NCBI GenBank assembly: GCA_023423275.1
Contig: JAFAFW010000045.1
Span: 1 to 64,000 of the forward strand
DNA: 64,000 bases
Origin: Pseudomonadota bacterium
GTDB taxonomy: Bacteria > Pseudomonadota > Alphaproteobacteria > Rhizobiales > Hyphomicrobiaceae
Reading direction: 5' to 3'
Made by a program: the position numbers and the translations under genes
The notes under the pieces: model-generated
Database searches by the model: none
The model's input: the letters and a program-made list of their open reading frames with translations, nothing else
Told to the model about the DNA's origin: nothing
Shown: in pieces, positions 1 through 9,404 of the stretch
Layout: every line of letters begins with the position of its first letter
Numbering within the stretch: position 1 is the stretch's first letter

Positions 1-820
1 GCTTGATCTGGCCAGCCAGCACTTCCGGATTGAGCTTCGCGTCCGGGCGCTGATTGATCATCGCCTTGACGCCGTCATCGACGTTGGTGCGCAGGTGTTC
101 CCAAGCGCGCTGCTGAACCTTCACCAGCTTCTTCAGCGCTTCGCCCTTGTTCTTGATCGTATCATCACGCGCAACCAGTCCGTAGGCCGGGAAGGTGATG
201 CCCGCATCGGAGGCCAGCAGGCACTTGGATGGACGCGGCTTCTCGGCGACAGGTAGTGCGGAGCCGACCGTCGACATCAGGCCGTCTGCGCGCTTTGCCG
301 TGTAAGTGCCCCACAGCGCGGCAGGATCGACGAACTCGACTTTCACCGTCTCGCGGTTCATGCCGCCAGACTTCAAATACAGATCGATAAATGGCGCCCA
401 GGGGCTGGCGGCGAATACGACGACTGTCTTGCCCTTGAGATCGGCGACCTTTTCGACCGGCGAGTCCTTGTCGACGAGAATGCACAAATCGGTTTTGCGC
501 TGGAAGTTCATGATGGACTTGATGGTCGCGCCCTGTGACCGAGCGCCGCCGATCAGGCCGACCTGAACCTGTCCAACGTCCACCTGTCCGGCGTTGACGA
601 GCTGAATGGTGTTGCCCGATCCGCGACCGTGCTGAATATCGACGTCGAGACCTGCCTCCTTGAACCAACCCTTGTCCTGAGCGAGATGCATCGCGGCCTG
701 CACGCCCCATGGCGAGAAGTCCAACCGCACGCTCAGTTTCTCCTGCGCCGAGGCGCTTGGGACGAACGGCAAAGCCATCATGGCCGAGGCTGCCAGTCCC
801 AGGAGGTTACGTCTCTTCAT
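1..820 (-). CDS. NMT1/SsuA-type ABC transporter periplasmic substrate-binding protein (3' end outside window)
   Basis: The reading frame is open from the ATG at 818-820 down to base 1, so the C-terminus is missing. The N-terminus MKRRNLLGLAASA...PSASAQ is an export signal with a twin-arginine-like start. The mature part begins with KLSVRLDFSPWGVQAAMHLAQDKGWF, then DVDIQHGRGSGNT and DLKGKTVVVF. This is the pattern of binding proteins for taurine, nitrate, pyrimidine precursors and similar compounds. It is the last visible gene of the minus-strand hyuA-hyuB-tetR operon, 42 bases after the regulator. That context suggests it captures the compound that the Hyu enzyme hydrolyses. No permease or ATPase is in the window; they could lie beyond base 1. 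The family is clear, the ligand unknown. Confidence 0.85.
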   Translation of the reverse strand, partial: MKRRNLLGLAASAMMALPFVPSASAQEKLSVRLDFSPWGVQAAMHLAQDKGWFKEAGLDVDIQHGRGSGNTIQLVNAGQVDVGQVQVGLIGGARSQGATIKSIMNFQRKTDLCILVDKDSPVEKVADLKGKTVVVFAASPWAPFIDLYLKSGGMNRETVKVEFVDPAALWGTYTAKRADGLMSTVGSALPVAEKPRPSKCLLASDAGITFPAYGLVARDDTIKNKGEALKKLVKVQQRAWEHLRTNVDDGVKAMINQRPDAKLNPEVLAGQIK

Positions 821-862
821 CGCCAGTACTCCCTTTGTGTGATCAGGACGGAAATGATATCG

Positions 863-1570
863 CTATCCGGCTTCTGGCCGGCGTTTCTTTTTCGCAGGCC
901 GGTCGTCGCTTGCGTCGTGCTGAAGATAACCCAGCACCATGTCGACGACATGCTCGCGTCGTTGATCGAGGCGTTTCGCGTCGTCGAACTTCTGGTCGAA
1001 GATCCACGATAGCGTATAGCGGTTGGACAAGTAGAAATACGCCAGCGCCGAGATCGATATGTACAGATCAACGGGATCGACGTTGCGCCGGAATACGCCT
1101 TCAGCTTGCCCTTTGGCGAGCAGGGTTTCGATGGTTTCCAGCAGCGGAATGTAGAGTGGCTTCACGACCTGCGATTGCTTCAGGTAGTGCGCATAATGAA
1201 TGTTCTCGATGCTCATCAGGCGGATGAGATCGGGCGTCGCGACGAAGTGGTCGAAGGTGTGGGCGACGAGGCCACGCATACCGTCAACGGCAGACAGGCC
1301 GCGCACTTCAAAGTCGCGCTGATTGGCGCGCAGGCCGCTGTAGATGGTCTCCAGGACCTCCAGGTAGAGGTCATCTTTGCTTTTGAAGTAATGGTAGATC
1401 AGGTTCTTATTGACGCCCGCCTGTTCCGCGATGCGGTCGACGCGGGCGCCGGTGAGACCGTAGGTGACAAATTCCACCCGGGCCGCGTCGAGGATTTTGG
1501 CGCGGCTCACCTCCGGGTTGCGGGAGGCTTTTCGTTGCTGTCCAGATTGTGACCTGGCGCTAGCCTCCAT
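863..1570 (-). CDS. TetR/AcrR family transcriptional regulator
   Basis: A 235-residue protein. Residues 24-70 (SRAKILDAARVEF...GARVDRIAEQAGVNKNLIYHYF-KSKDDLY) form a textbook TetR N-terminal helix-turn-helix. The rest is a helical ligand-binding domain. The start codon overlaps the end of hyuB by 11 bases, so it is translated with the hydantoinase genes. Its likely target is the 7-2-7 palindrome at 5401-5416, at the start of hyuA transcription, which would make it an autoregulator released by the substrate or a product. The family is seen directly; the target site is inferred from position. Confidence 0.9.
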   Translation of the reverse strand: MEASARSQSGQQRKASRNPEVSRAKILDAARVEFVTYGLTGARVDRIAEQAGVNKNLIYHYFKSKDDLYLEVLETIYSGLRANQRDFEVRGLSAVDGMRGLVAHTFDHFVATPDLIRLMSIENIHYAHYLKQSQVVKPLYIPLLETIETLLAKGQAEGVFRRNVDPVDLYISISALAYFYLSNRYTLSWIFDQKFDDAKRLDQRREHVVDMVLGYLQHDASDDRPAKKKRRPEAG

Positions 1571-3290
1571 GCGCGGCGCTCCGTGATGTTGCGCGCAGCT
1601 TTTCAGTAGCGCCCTGATCGACGGCGCGGCCGGTAATCACGACGCCGTGCCGGTCGCGGGCGAAGTCGGAGGATATTTTTCCGTCGAGCACGTCTTCGAG
1701 AACCAGTGCGGGATCACGGGTCAACGGATTGCCGAAACCACCGCCGCCTGCCTGATCGTGGATGATAACAACATCATTCGGTACGGTCATCGTGATCTTG
1801 CCGGGCAGCGACCGGGTTTCACCATTCTGGATCATCGAATTGCTCGATGGACCTCCCGGCTCGCCGCCGGCCAATCCGTAGGGACGGAACGCGACGCGGT
1901 CGGTGCGCATCTGCAGGAGGGCCTCAGGCGCGAGAATGCGGTATGAGCGCCGCACACCGATACCCCCGCGCCAGTGACCGGCACCGCAGCTATCGGGAAC
2001 GAACCCATATTCCTCGACACGCACCGGATGCTCGGCTTCCATCACCTCGACCGGCATGTTCGAGAGGTTCTGTGAAGCGTTCGTCACGGCTTCCAGACCA
2101 TCCTTGTCCGGACGTCCGCCCCAGGCGCCGCAGATCATATCGACGATGATGAATGGCTTCCGGTTCGGCCGCAATCCGCTGATGCAGATGACGCTGTTTC
2201 CGCCTTCGCCCGCTGCCGGTACGCGATCCGGCACGATCTGCGAGAGCGCCCCGAGCATGGTGTCGAACACACGATAGCCTGTCAGCGCGCGTGCTGCGCA
2301 CGGTCCGGGCATCACCGGATTGAGCACCGAAGCTTCGGGCGCTTTGACGTCGATGCAACGGAAGACGCCGACGTTGTTGGGCACATCACGGCCGAGCACG
2401 CAGCGGACGCTGAGATAGGTCAGCGAATGGGTGAAGCTGAGCGTGGAGTTCAGCGCGCCTTTCACCTGGGGCGACGATCCGGTGTAGTCGACAAACAGCG
2501 TTCCATCTTCGCGCACGGTTATGGCGACGTTGATCGGGATCGGTTTGTCGGAAAAGCCGTCGCTGTCGATGTGGTCGGTGAAGCGATACGTGCCCTTCGG
2601 CCACTGCTTGATTTCAGCCTTGGTCAGCCGCTCGGCATAATCGAGCAGCTCCTGCATGTAGTCTTCAACCTCGTCGGCGCCGTAACGCTGGAACAGCTTG
2701 GTCAGGCCACGCTTGCCGACCTGGGCGGCTGCAAACTGCGCCGACAGATCACCCCATACGCGATCGGGAACGCGGACGTTGATCTTGATCAGCGTTTCCA
2801 GCGTCTCGTTGAGCTTGCCCTTGTCGTAGAGCTTCAGCGGGGGAAGGCGCAGGCCCTCCTGATAGATCTCAGTGGAGTCGGAGGCGTTCGAACCCGGAAC
2901 GCGGCCGCCGACATCGGTGTGATGGCAGATGACCACCGCGAAGGCACGGCGCTTGCCCTCGTGGAACAGCGGCACGAACATGAAGATGTCCGGCAAGTGC
3001 ATGCCGCCGTGGTACGGGTCATTCATGATGACGACGTCGCCATCGTGCAAGTCATCGCCGTACTTGGCGAGCACAGAGGCCATGGCCTCCGGAATGGCGC
3101 CAAGATGCTGGGCGATGGTTTTGGCCTGAGCCACCATCTGTCCGTCGGCCGCACACAGCGCCGCGGAGAAGTCCATCACGTCCTTGACGATCTCCGAGCG
3201 CGCGATCCGCACGACCGTGTACGCCATGTCGTCGGCGATGGAATCGAGACCGCTCTTGATGACGGCAAAAGTGATCGGATCGACGTTCAT
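1560..3290 (-). CDS. hyuB: hydantoinase B / oxoprolinase beta-type subunit
   Basis: A 576-residue protein of the hydantoinase B/oxoprolinase family. With HyuA it performs ATP-dependent opening of a cyclic amide (5-oxoproline, hydantoins, or carboxylation of ketones in related complexes). Diagnostic segments are the N-terminal DPITFAVIKSGLDSIADDM, the MNDPYHGGMHLPDIFMF block near residue 90, an HHTDVGGRVPGS stretch and a C-terminal GGGGFGNPLTRDP. It starts inside the hyuA stop codon (ATGA overlap), as expected for a translationally coupled stoichiometric complex. Length is normal for the family. Substrate cannot be read from sequence; acetone-carboxylase-like subunits are related but larger. 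Confidence 0.92.
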   Translation of the reverse strand: MNVDPITFAVIKSGLDSIADDMAYTVVRIARSEIVKDVMDFSAALCAADGQMVAQAKTIAQHLGAIPEAMASVLAKYGDDLHDGDVVIMNDPYHGGMHLPDIFMFVPLFHEGKRRAFAVVICHHTDVGGRVPGSNASDSTEIYQEGLRLPPLKLYDKGKLNETLETLIKINVRVPDRVWGDLSAQFAAAQVGKRGLTKLFQRYGADEVEDYMQELLDYAERLTKAEIKQWPKGTYRFTDHIDSDGFSDKPIPINVAITVREDGTLFVDYTGSSPQVKGALNSTLSFTHSLTYLSVRCVLGRDVPNNVGVFRCIDVKAPEASVLNPVMPGPCAARALTGYRVFDTMLGALSQIVPDRVPAAGEGGNSVICISGLRPNRKPFIIVDMICGAWGGRPDKDGLEAVTNASQNLSNMPVEVMEAEHPVRVEEYGFVPDSCGAGHWRGGIGVRRSYRILAPEALLQMRTDRVAFRPYGLAGGEPGGPSSNSMIQNGETRSLPGKITMTVPNDVVIIHDQAGGGGFGNPLTRDPALVLEDVLDGKISSDFARDRHGVVITGRAVDQGATEKLRATSRSAAHGG

Positions 3291-5386
3291 GCCTGGCTCC
3301 CGATCTCGAGGACGAGATTGTCCATTTTATCGCGGCTGATGGTGACGTCGGGAGCTACGACGACTGTCGCGTCAAACTCCTCGACGATGAGCGGTCCTGG
3401 GCGCGGTGTCGCGCTGATTGCGGAGCGCGGGACGATTTCTGTTTCGACGGGTGCGTCGCCGCGTGCGAACGACACCATGCGATGTCCGGAGCGTGCGGCG
3501 CCAGCCCGATGCTCGATCTGCATGGCGTTGAAGTCGAGACGGCTCTGGCGCAGACCGCGGCCTGTGACTGTCACCTTCACGAGTTCCAGCGGTGTCTGAT
3601 CCTTGTAGCCGTAGGTCTTGAAGTATTCGGCCACGAACGCTTCCCGGATCTGGGCGAACATGTCGCCTTCGGCCTTGAATGGCGCGGGCAGTTCGGTGGC
3701 CTGGCCTTCGTGGCGCACATCGGCCTGCCACAGCAACTCGATCTGGCTGGCGTCATAGCCTTCGGCGGAAAGCCGGGCCATGACGTCGGCCGCCAGTTGG
3801 TCCATGATCGCCGTCAAATCGGCTGGCGTCATGGTGTCGAATAGCCGGATGATCGTCGTGAGCGCCGTGTGTTCGACGTCAGCGGACAGCATGCCGACCG
3901 CGCTGAACACGCCGGAGAGCGGCGGCACGATAACTTTCTTCACGCCGAGTTGGCGCGCAACGTCAACGGAATGGATGCCGCCGTTGCCGCCGAACGCCAT
4001 GATCGTGAGATCACGCGGGTCGCGGCCGCGCTCCACGGTTACGGCGCGAATGGCGCGCGCCATGGCCGCGTTGGCAACGGCACGAATGCCGTGCGCGGCA
4101 TCCATAAGAGACAGTCCGAGCGGTTTGGCAACGTGCTGCTCGATGGCTTTCTCGGCAAGCGCGCGGTCGATGCTCAGGCGGCCACCAGCCAGAGATTTCG
4201 GATTGACGATGCCGAGGACGACGTTGGCATCCGTGACGGTCGGGCGGTCGTTACCAAGGCCGTAGCAGGCAGGACCGGGCATCGCACCGGCCGACTCTGG
4301 TCCAACCTTGAGCAGTCCACCAGCGTCGATACCGGCAAGTGAGCCGCCGCCCGCGCCAACCTCTGCGATGTCGATGGCGGGAACCTTCAGCATGTAGCCG
4401 CCCGCCTTGATGAAGCGGCTGGAGGTCGACATGCCGTCGCGGAATTCGTACTCCGAGGTCATGCTCGGCCGGCCGTCCTCGATGATCACGGCCTTGGCGG
4501 TGGTGCCGCCCATGTCGAATACGATGATGTCGCTTTCATCGAGAGCAGCGCCCAGCCGCGCCGCGCCGATGACGCCGCCAGCCGGGCCGGAGGCCACCAC
4601 CATCACGGGCAGTTCGCAAGCGGCGCGCGCAGCCAGCATGCCGCCGTTGGAGGTCATCACCAGGATCGGCGCTGCAATCCCCGCGCCTTCGAGACGTCCC
4701 TGCAGACGTTTCAAGTAGGTTTGCATGGCGGCCAGCAGGTAGGCATTGACCACCGTGGTGCTGGTGCGTTCGTACTCCTTCATTTCCGGCAGCACAGCGT
4801 AAGACGCCGTGACCGGAATGTCAGGGAAGTGCTGCTTCAGAAGCGCTTCGGCCCGCTGTTCATGCGCCGCGTTGCGATAGCTGTTGAGGAAGCAGATCGC
4901 GATCGCCTCGACGCCGTCGGCAACCAATGCCTTCGCGGCGTCGATCACTTCATCTTCCGCCAGTGGTGTGATGACCGCCCCGTCGGCGGCCAGGCGCTCC
5001 GTGACTTCCATGCGATGACGCCGTGGAACCAGCGGCTTCGGCTTGTCCCAGGTGAGGTCGAACATGTCCGGCATCCGGATACGGCCGATTTCCAGCACAT
5101 CGCGGAAACCACGCGTGGTGATGAGACCGGTGCGCGCGCCTTTCCGCTGCAGGATGGTGTTGGAGCCCACCGTCGTGCCGTGCAGAACCTCGGCGACCGC
5201 GCCGGGCGCGATGTTCATCTCTGCGAGAATCCCGGCCAGTCCCTCGACGACAGCGATGCTGGGATCATCCGGCGTGGTCGATATCTTGCTTTCGTGCAGG
5301 ACCCCGTCGCCGGTCATGACGACGATATCGGTAAACGTACCTCCGACATCGACCGCGACGCGTACTGGTGAGTCCGTGCGCTGCAT
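3287..5386 (-). CDS. hyuA: hydantoinase A / oxoprolinase alpha-type subunit (ATP-binding)
   Basis: A 699-residue protein. The N-terminus RVAVDVGGTFTDIVV (residues 9-23) is the phosphate-binding loop of the sugar-kinase/actin-like fold of HyuA. GPAGGVIGAARL and DMGGTTAKAVIIEDG further on are the other conserved ATPase blocks. It heads a tight operon hyuA-hyuB-tetR-binding protein, and its stop overlaps the hyuB start by four bases. A sigma-70-like promoter and a palindromic operator lie just upstream. Divergently transcribed from a molybdenum hydroxylase, it may act in the same pathway: hydroxylation of a ring, then ATP-driven ring opening. That pathway link is inference. Confidence 0.93.
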   Translation of the reverse strand: MQRTDSPVRVAVDVGGTFTDIVVMTGDGVLHESKISTTPDDPSIAVVEGLAGILAEMNIAPGAVAEVLHGTTVGSNTILQRKGARTGLITTRGFRDVLEIGRIRMPDMFDLTWDKPKPLVPRRHRMEVTERLAADGAVITPLAEDEVIDAAKALVADGVEAIAICFLNSYRNAAHEQRAEALLKQHFPDIPVTASYAVLPEMKEYERTSTTVVNAYLLAAMQTYLKRLQGRLEGAGIAAPILVMTSNGGMLAARAACELPVMVVASGPAGGVIGAARLGAALDESDIIVFDMGGTTAKAVIIEDGRPSMTSEYEFRDGMSTSSRFIKAGGYMLKVPAIDIAEVGAGGGSLAGIDAGGLLKVGPESAGAMPGPACYGLGNDRPTVTDANVVLGIVNPKSLAGGRLSIDRALAEKAIEQHVAKPLGLSLMDAAHGIRAVANAAMARAIRAVTVERGRDPRDLTIMAFGGNGGIHSVDVARQLGVKKVIVPPLSGVFSAVGMLSADVEHTALTTIIRLFDTMTPADLTAIMDQLAADVMARLSAEGYDASQIELLWQADVRHEGQATELPAPFKAEGDMFAQIREAFVAEYFKTYGYKDQTPLELVKVTVTGRGLRQSRLDFNAMQIEHRAGAARSGHRMVSFARGDAPVETEIVPRSAISATPRPGPLIVEEFDATVVVAPDVTISRDKMDNLVLEIGSQA

Positions 5387-5400
5387 GCGACCCTCATGAC

Positions 5401-5416
5401 CTAACCAACTGGTTAG
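5401..5416. promoter_or_regulatory. palindromic operator upstream of hyuA, probable TetR-family binding site
   Basis: CTAACCA-AC-TGGTTAG is an inverted repeat with perfect 7-bp arms and a 2-bp centre, typical in size and symmetry of TetR-family operators. It lies between the predicted -10 element and the hyuA start codon, where a bound repressor would block transcription. The TetR gene is the third gene of the same operon. Confidence 0.7.
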
Positions 5417-5418
5417 TT

Positions 5419-5448
5419 AATTAAGGCGCAAGTCTTCGTTCTCGTCAA
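5419..5448 (-). promoter_or_regulatory. sigma-70-like promoter of the hyu operon
   Basis: On the minus strand a TTGACG box (5443-5448) is followed after 17-18 bases by CTTAAT/TTAATT (5419-5425). The operator palindrome follows immediately, so the start point would fall inside it. Hexamers and spacing match a housekeeping promoter; no experimental support. Confidence 0.5.
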
Positions 5449-5615
5449 GGGGGCGTTTTCTGGCCGGGTATCGCGTCCGGAAAAGGCGGATGACGAACCC
5501 GAGCGTTGCCGCGGGCTTGTCCGCGCAGCCCCAAGGGGCCGATGGGAACCAATTCCAAATCCTCACCGTTGCATTCGCAATGTCTTTAGGCTGACCCACG
5601 AAGTGGAGGACGACC

Positions 5616-6152
5616 TTGAACCTCACGACGCAGGAAAGCATCTGGACCGAAGCGGATGCACGACGAGACACCACCGTTAAAGTCCCCCTCCACATCACGA
5701 TCAACGGCGACGTCTTCGATCTCGATCTTCCTCCCTGGATCACATTGCTCGATCTGCTGCGCGAGCGTCTGGATATGATCGGGACCAAGAAGGGCTGCGA
5801 TCACGGCCAATGCGGTGCATGTACGGTGCTGATCGATGGCCGCCGCGTGAAGAGCTGCCTGACTTTAGCGGTCATGCACGATGGCCGCCGGGTCACGACC
5901 ATCGAAGGTCTCGGCAAGGACGGTGCGATGCACGCTTTGCAGCAGGCCTTCATCGAACACGACGGATTTCAATGTGGCTACTGTACGCCCGGCCAGATCT
6001 GTTCGGCCGCCGGGCTGATCAACGAGGGCCGCGCCAAGACGCGTGAGGAAGTCCGTGAATTGATGAGTGGCAATCTCTGTCGCTGTGGCGCCTATCCGAA
6101 CATCGTCGATGCCATCATGCAGGTGCTGGACGAACAGGCGGGGCGCATATGA
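5616..6152 (+). CDS. 2Fe-2S subunit of a xanthine-oxidase-family molybdenum hydroxylase (PaoA/YagT-like)
   Basis: A 178-residue protein with two [2Fe-2S] clusters. The plant-ferredoxin-type cluster uses C61, C66, C69 and C81 (CDHGQCGAC...C); the second uses C120, C123, C155 and C157 (CGYC...CRC). It passes electrons from the molybdenum site to the FAD subunit. The start is a TTG at 5616 with GTGGAGGA five bases upstream. Unlike E. coli PaoA there is no twin-arginine signal, so this complex should be cytoplasmic. The stop overlaps the next start (ATGA). Confidence 0.93.
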   Translation: MNLTTQESIWTEADARRDTTVKVPLHITINGDVFDLDLPPWITLLDLLRERLDMIGTKKGCDHGQCGACTVLIDGRRVKSCLTLAVMHDGRRVTTIEGLGKDGAMHALQQAFIEHDGFQCGYCTPGQICSAAGLINEGRAKTREEVRELMSGNLCRCGAYPNIVDAIMQVLDEQAGRI

Positions 6153-7162
6153 GACCGTTCGACTACACGCGGGCGCGTGATGCTGCCGAAGCGGTGCGGG
6201 AAGCCGGTATCGAAGGTGTGAAGTTCATCGCCGGGGGCACCAATCTCGTCGATCTGATGAAAGGTGATGTCGAGCGTCCGATGCGGCTGGTCGATATCAA
6301 TCGTCTCCCATTCGATCGCATCGAGGAAATGAAAACCGGCGGACTGTCCATCGGCGCATTGGTGCGCAATTCGGATGCTGCTTATGACGCGCGCGTGGAA
6401 CAACGGTATCCGCTGTTATCCAGTGCGCTTCTTGCCGGCGCGAGCGCACAGTTGCGCAACGCAGCCACCGTCGGCGGAAATCTCATGCAGCGCACGCGGT
6501 GCTATTATTTCTACGACACCGCAACGCCGTGCAACAAGCGCCAACCCGGCAGCGGTTGCGGCGCTATTGGCGGCGTCAATCGCATCCACGCCATTCTCGG
6601 CACCAGCGAACAGTGCATTGCGACCAATCCCTCCGATATGTGCGTGGCTCTCGCGGCATTGAATGCGCAGGTCCGTGTGCAAGGTTCACGCGGTGAGCGC
6701 GTCATTTCCATTGCCGAATTTCACCGCCTCCCTGGTGATACACCCGAGCGCGATACCAATCTGGAGCCGGGCGATCTGATTACCGCGGTCGAGTTGCCCG
6801 ATGAGGATTTCTCGCGGAATTATACGTACATTAAACTGAGAGACCGATTGTCATTCGCTTTCGCCCTGGTTTCCGTGGCCGCGGCGCTGCAACTCGATGG
6901 CGACAGTATCACCGAAGCCCGCATCGCACTCGGCGGCGTCGCGCACAAGCCGTGGCGAAACGAAGACGCCGAAGCGATGCTGATCGGCAAGCAACCATCC
7001 AGCAGCCTGTTCGAAACCGTAGCCGGCACCATTTTGGCCGAGGCGAGAGGGTACGGCGACAACGACTTCAAGATCGAGTTGGCGGGACGCGCCATCGTGC
7101 GTGCCTTGGAACAGGCTTCGGCCGGCCGGCCGCAATCGCAATTCGACAAGCGGATAAGCTGA
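6149..7162 (+). CDS. FAD-binding subunit with extra Fe-S motif, molybdenum hydroxylase (PaoB/YagS-like)
   Basis: A 337-residue CoxM/YagS-type flavin subunit. FAD-binding motifs are IAGGTNLVDLMK (about residues 27-38) and ATVGGNLMQ (106-114). An insertion with C118, C128 and C137 (TRCYYFYDTATPCNKR, PGSGC) plus C156 and C165 resembles the loop that binds a [4Fe-4S] cluster in E. coli PaoB and in 4-hydroxybenzoyl-CoA reductase. This points to the PaoABC/YagTSR branch rather than classical CO dehydrogenase. It overlaps the small subunit by four bases and lies 13 bases before the catalytic subunit. Confidence 0.92.
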   Translation: MRPFDYTRARDAAEAVREAGIEGVKFIAGGTNLVDLMKGDVERPMRLVDINRLPFDRIEEMKTGGLSIGALVRNSDAAYDARVEQRYPLLSSALLAGASAQLRNAATVGGNLMQRTRCYYFYDTATPCNKRQPGSGCGAIGGVNRIHAILGTSEQCIATNPSDMCVALAALNAQVRVQGSRGERVISIAEFHRLPGDTPERDTNLEPGDLITAVELPDEDFSRNYTYIKLRDRLSFAFALVSVAAALQLDGDSITEARIALGGVAHKPWRNEDAEAMLIGKQPSSSLFETVAGTILAEARGYGDNDFKIELAGRAIVRALEQASAGRPQSQFDKRIS

Positions 7163-7175
7163 GGAGAAGGCTCAT

Positions 7176-9404
7176 ATGGCAGTCCAAGCCGGAATCGGGG
7201 CTTCGCTGAGCCGTATCGATGGTCCGCTCAAGGTCACGGGGCGTGCGCGTTATGCCGCCGAATACCCAGTCGAGCACCTGCTGCATGGCGTGGTGGTTTC
7301 GAGTGGCATCGCGCGGGGACGGATCGCAGCCATCGATACCTCCAAGGCATTCGCTGTCCCGGGAGTGATCGAGATCATCACGCACGAGAACCGGCCGCAT
7401 CTGGCGTGGCTGGACCGCAACTACAATGACGACGTTGCGCCCCCGGGCTCGCCATTCCGGGCATTGTATGATGAGAAGATTCATTTCAGCGAACAACCGA
7501 TCGCGCTGGTGATCGCCGAATCTCTCGACATCGCGCGGTATGCAGCGGCTCTGGTTGGAGTCGAGTATGAAGGCGAGAACCACAACACCAATTTCGAAAA
7601 CGGCATGGATCAGAAATTCATGCCGCGAAAATTGCGTGATTTCTATATTTCACCCAAAAATCGCGGAGATGCGGCGGTCGCGTTCGCGAGCGCTCCTGTG
7701 CGTGTGACGCAGGCTTACCATCTGGCGTTCGAGCATCACAACCCGATGGAGATGTTCGCCTCGACGGTTATCTGGGAGGGCGACGGCACCATTACGGTAT
7801 TCGATAAAACCCAGGGGCCGCAAAACGTCCGCTCATATCTATCCCGGGTATTCGGTTTCAAAGAGGCGGATGTGCGGGTCCGCAATCCATTCGTCGGTGG
7901 CGCGTTCGGATCTGCCCTGCGGCCGCAATATCAGGTTTATCTGGCGGCGATGGCCGCAAAAATGCTGGAGCGGTCCGTTCGAGTTTCCCTGACGCGGCAG
8001 CAGATGTATGGCCTGTGCTTCCGGCCGCCGTGCGCTCAAAGCGTTTCATTGGGCGCAAACGCGAATGGCCGGCTGTCATCGATCATCAACAGTGCTGTGA
8101 CGTCGACTTCGCGTTTCGAGAACTACATGGAGAACGTCGTCAATTGGAACGGCTCGCTTTATGCCTGCGAGAATGCATCGTTCGATTACGGTCTCGTTCC
8201 GATGGATACGGCCACGCCTGGTGACATGCGCGCGCCGGGCGCGGCCAGCGGCGTCAACCTGTTCGAGATTGCGATGGATGAACTCGCCTACGCGGCGAAT
8301 GTCGATCCGCTTGATTTGCGCATCACGAATTATTCCGACAAAGACGCGATGAACGGCACGCCATACACCAGTAAGGCGCTGATGGCCTGCTATAAGGAGG
8401 GTGCCATGCGGTTCGGCTGGGACAAGCGCAGTCGCGCCCCGCGTTCCATGAAAGAGGGAAGCGAGCTTGTCGGCCTTGGCATGGCGACCGGGATGTGGGA
8501 GGCGCTTCAAGTGCCGGCCACGGCGCGCGTGACCCTGTCTGCCGATGGTCGCGTGGAAGTGGCCTCGGCCACGTCCGACATCGGAACCGGCACGTACACG
8601 ATCATGGCGCAGATCGTGGCGGACGAACTGGGCGTGCCGCTCGACAAGATTACGGTCAGGCTCGGTGATTCCGATCTGCCCATGGCGCCCGTGCAGGGTG
8701 GCTCGTTCACGGCCTCATCGGTCGGCGCTGCCATTCAACTCGCGTGCCGGGACATCACGGAACAACTCCTCAAGGCAGCAGCCAGGATGAACGGCCAGCC
8801 GCTCGGTTCGGCAAAGATCGCCGACATCACCCTGGTTGGCGGAACAATGACGGTGGAGGACGAACCCTCGCGATCCGTGCGCATGACGGACGTGTTGCGA
8901 TCCTCCGGCGAGCAGACCTTCCAATCGGAGAAGACGGCAAAACCCGGCATGATCAGTCATATGCGAAAGTCTCGCCACACGCACAGCGCGGTATTTGCCG
9001 AAGTCCGGGTCGATGAGGATCTTGGAGTCATTCGTGTGCCGAGGATCGTTTGCGCGGTAGCGGCGGGTCGCATTCTCAATCCCAAAACGGCGCGCAGTCA
9101 GATTATCGGCGGCGTCGTCTGGGGGATTGGCATGGCCCTGCATGAAGAGACGATGATGGATTATAAGCTGGGCCGCTTCATGAATCACAATTTCGGCGAA
9201 TACCACATCCCGGTCCATGCCGACGTCCAGGATATCGATGTCATTTTCGTCGATGAGCCTGATCCTGAAGTTTCCCCGCTGGGGATCAAAGGGGTCGGCG
9301 AAATCGGCGTGGTCGGAACGGCTGCAGCTGTCGCCAACGCGATCTTCCACGCGACAGGCCGGCGCGTTCGTGATTTGCCGATTACTTTGGATAAGTTGCT
9401 CTAG
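7176..9404 (+). CDS. molybdenum-cofactor catalytic subunit, xanthine-oxidase family (PaoC/YagR-like)
   Basis: A 742-residue catalytic subunit that hydroxylates a heteroaromatic carbon or oxidises an aldehyde using water. Family marks are EHHNPMEMFA (about 186-195), the cofactor loop GGAFGS (241-246), QGGSFTASSVG, and near the C-terminus GIKGVGEIG, where E709 corresponds to the essential base Glu of PaoC. Length is close to PaoC (about 730). It is preceded by a good ribosome site (GAGGAGAAGG). No maturation chaperone (XdhC/PaoD-like) gene is next to it. Aldehyde versus N-heterocycle substrate cannot be decided. Confidence 0.93.
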   Translation: MAVQAGIGASLSRIDGPLKVTGRARYAAEYPVEHLLHGVVVSSGIARGRIAAIDTSKAFAVPGVIEIITHENRPHLAWLDRNYNDDVAPPGSPFRALYDEKIHFSEQPIALVIAESLDIARYAAALVGVEYEGENHNTNFENGMDQKFMPRKLRDFYISPKNRGDAAVAFASAPVRVTQAYHLAFEHHNPMEMFASTVIWEGDGTITVFDKTQGPQNVRSYLSRVFGFKEADVRVRNPFVGGAFGSALRPQYQVYLAAMAAKMLERSVRVSLTRQQMYGLCFRPPCAQSVSLGANANGRLSSIINSAVTSTSRFENYMENVVNWNGSLYACENASFDYGLVPMDTATPGDMRAPGAASGVNLFEIAMDELAYAANVDPLDLRITNYSDKDAMNGTPYTSKALMACYKEGAMRFGWDKRSRAPRSMKEGSELVGLGMATGMWEALQVPATARVTLSADGRVEVASATSDIGTGTYTIMAQIVADELGVPLDKITVRLGDSDLPMAPVQGGSFTASSVGAAIQLACRDITEQLLKAAARMNGQPLGSAKIADITLVGGTMTVEDEPSRSVRMTDVLRSSGEQTFQSEKTAKPGMISHMRKSRHTHSAVFAEVRVDEDLGVIRVPRIVCAVAAGRILNPKTARSQIIGGVVWGIGMALHEETMMDYKLGRFMNHNFGEYHIPVHADVQDIDVIFVDEPDPEVSPLGIKGVGEIGVVGTAAAVANAIFHATGRRVRDLPITLDKLL

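Noticed and set aside
2427..3599. 390-residue open frame on the plus strand opposite hyuB/hyuA
   Set aside because: It is antisense to two well-supported hydantoinase genes; the composition is typical of a high-GC shadow frame and it matches no family.
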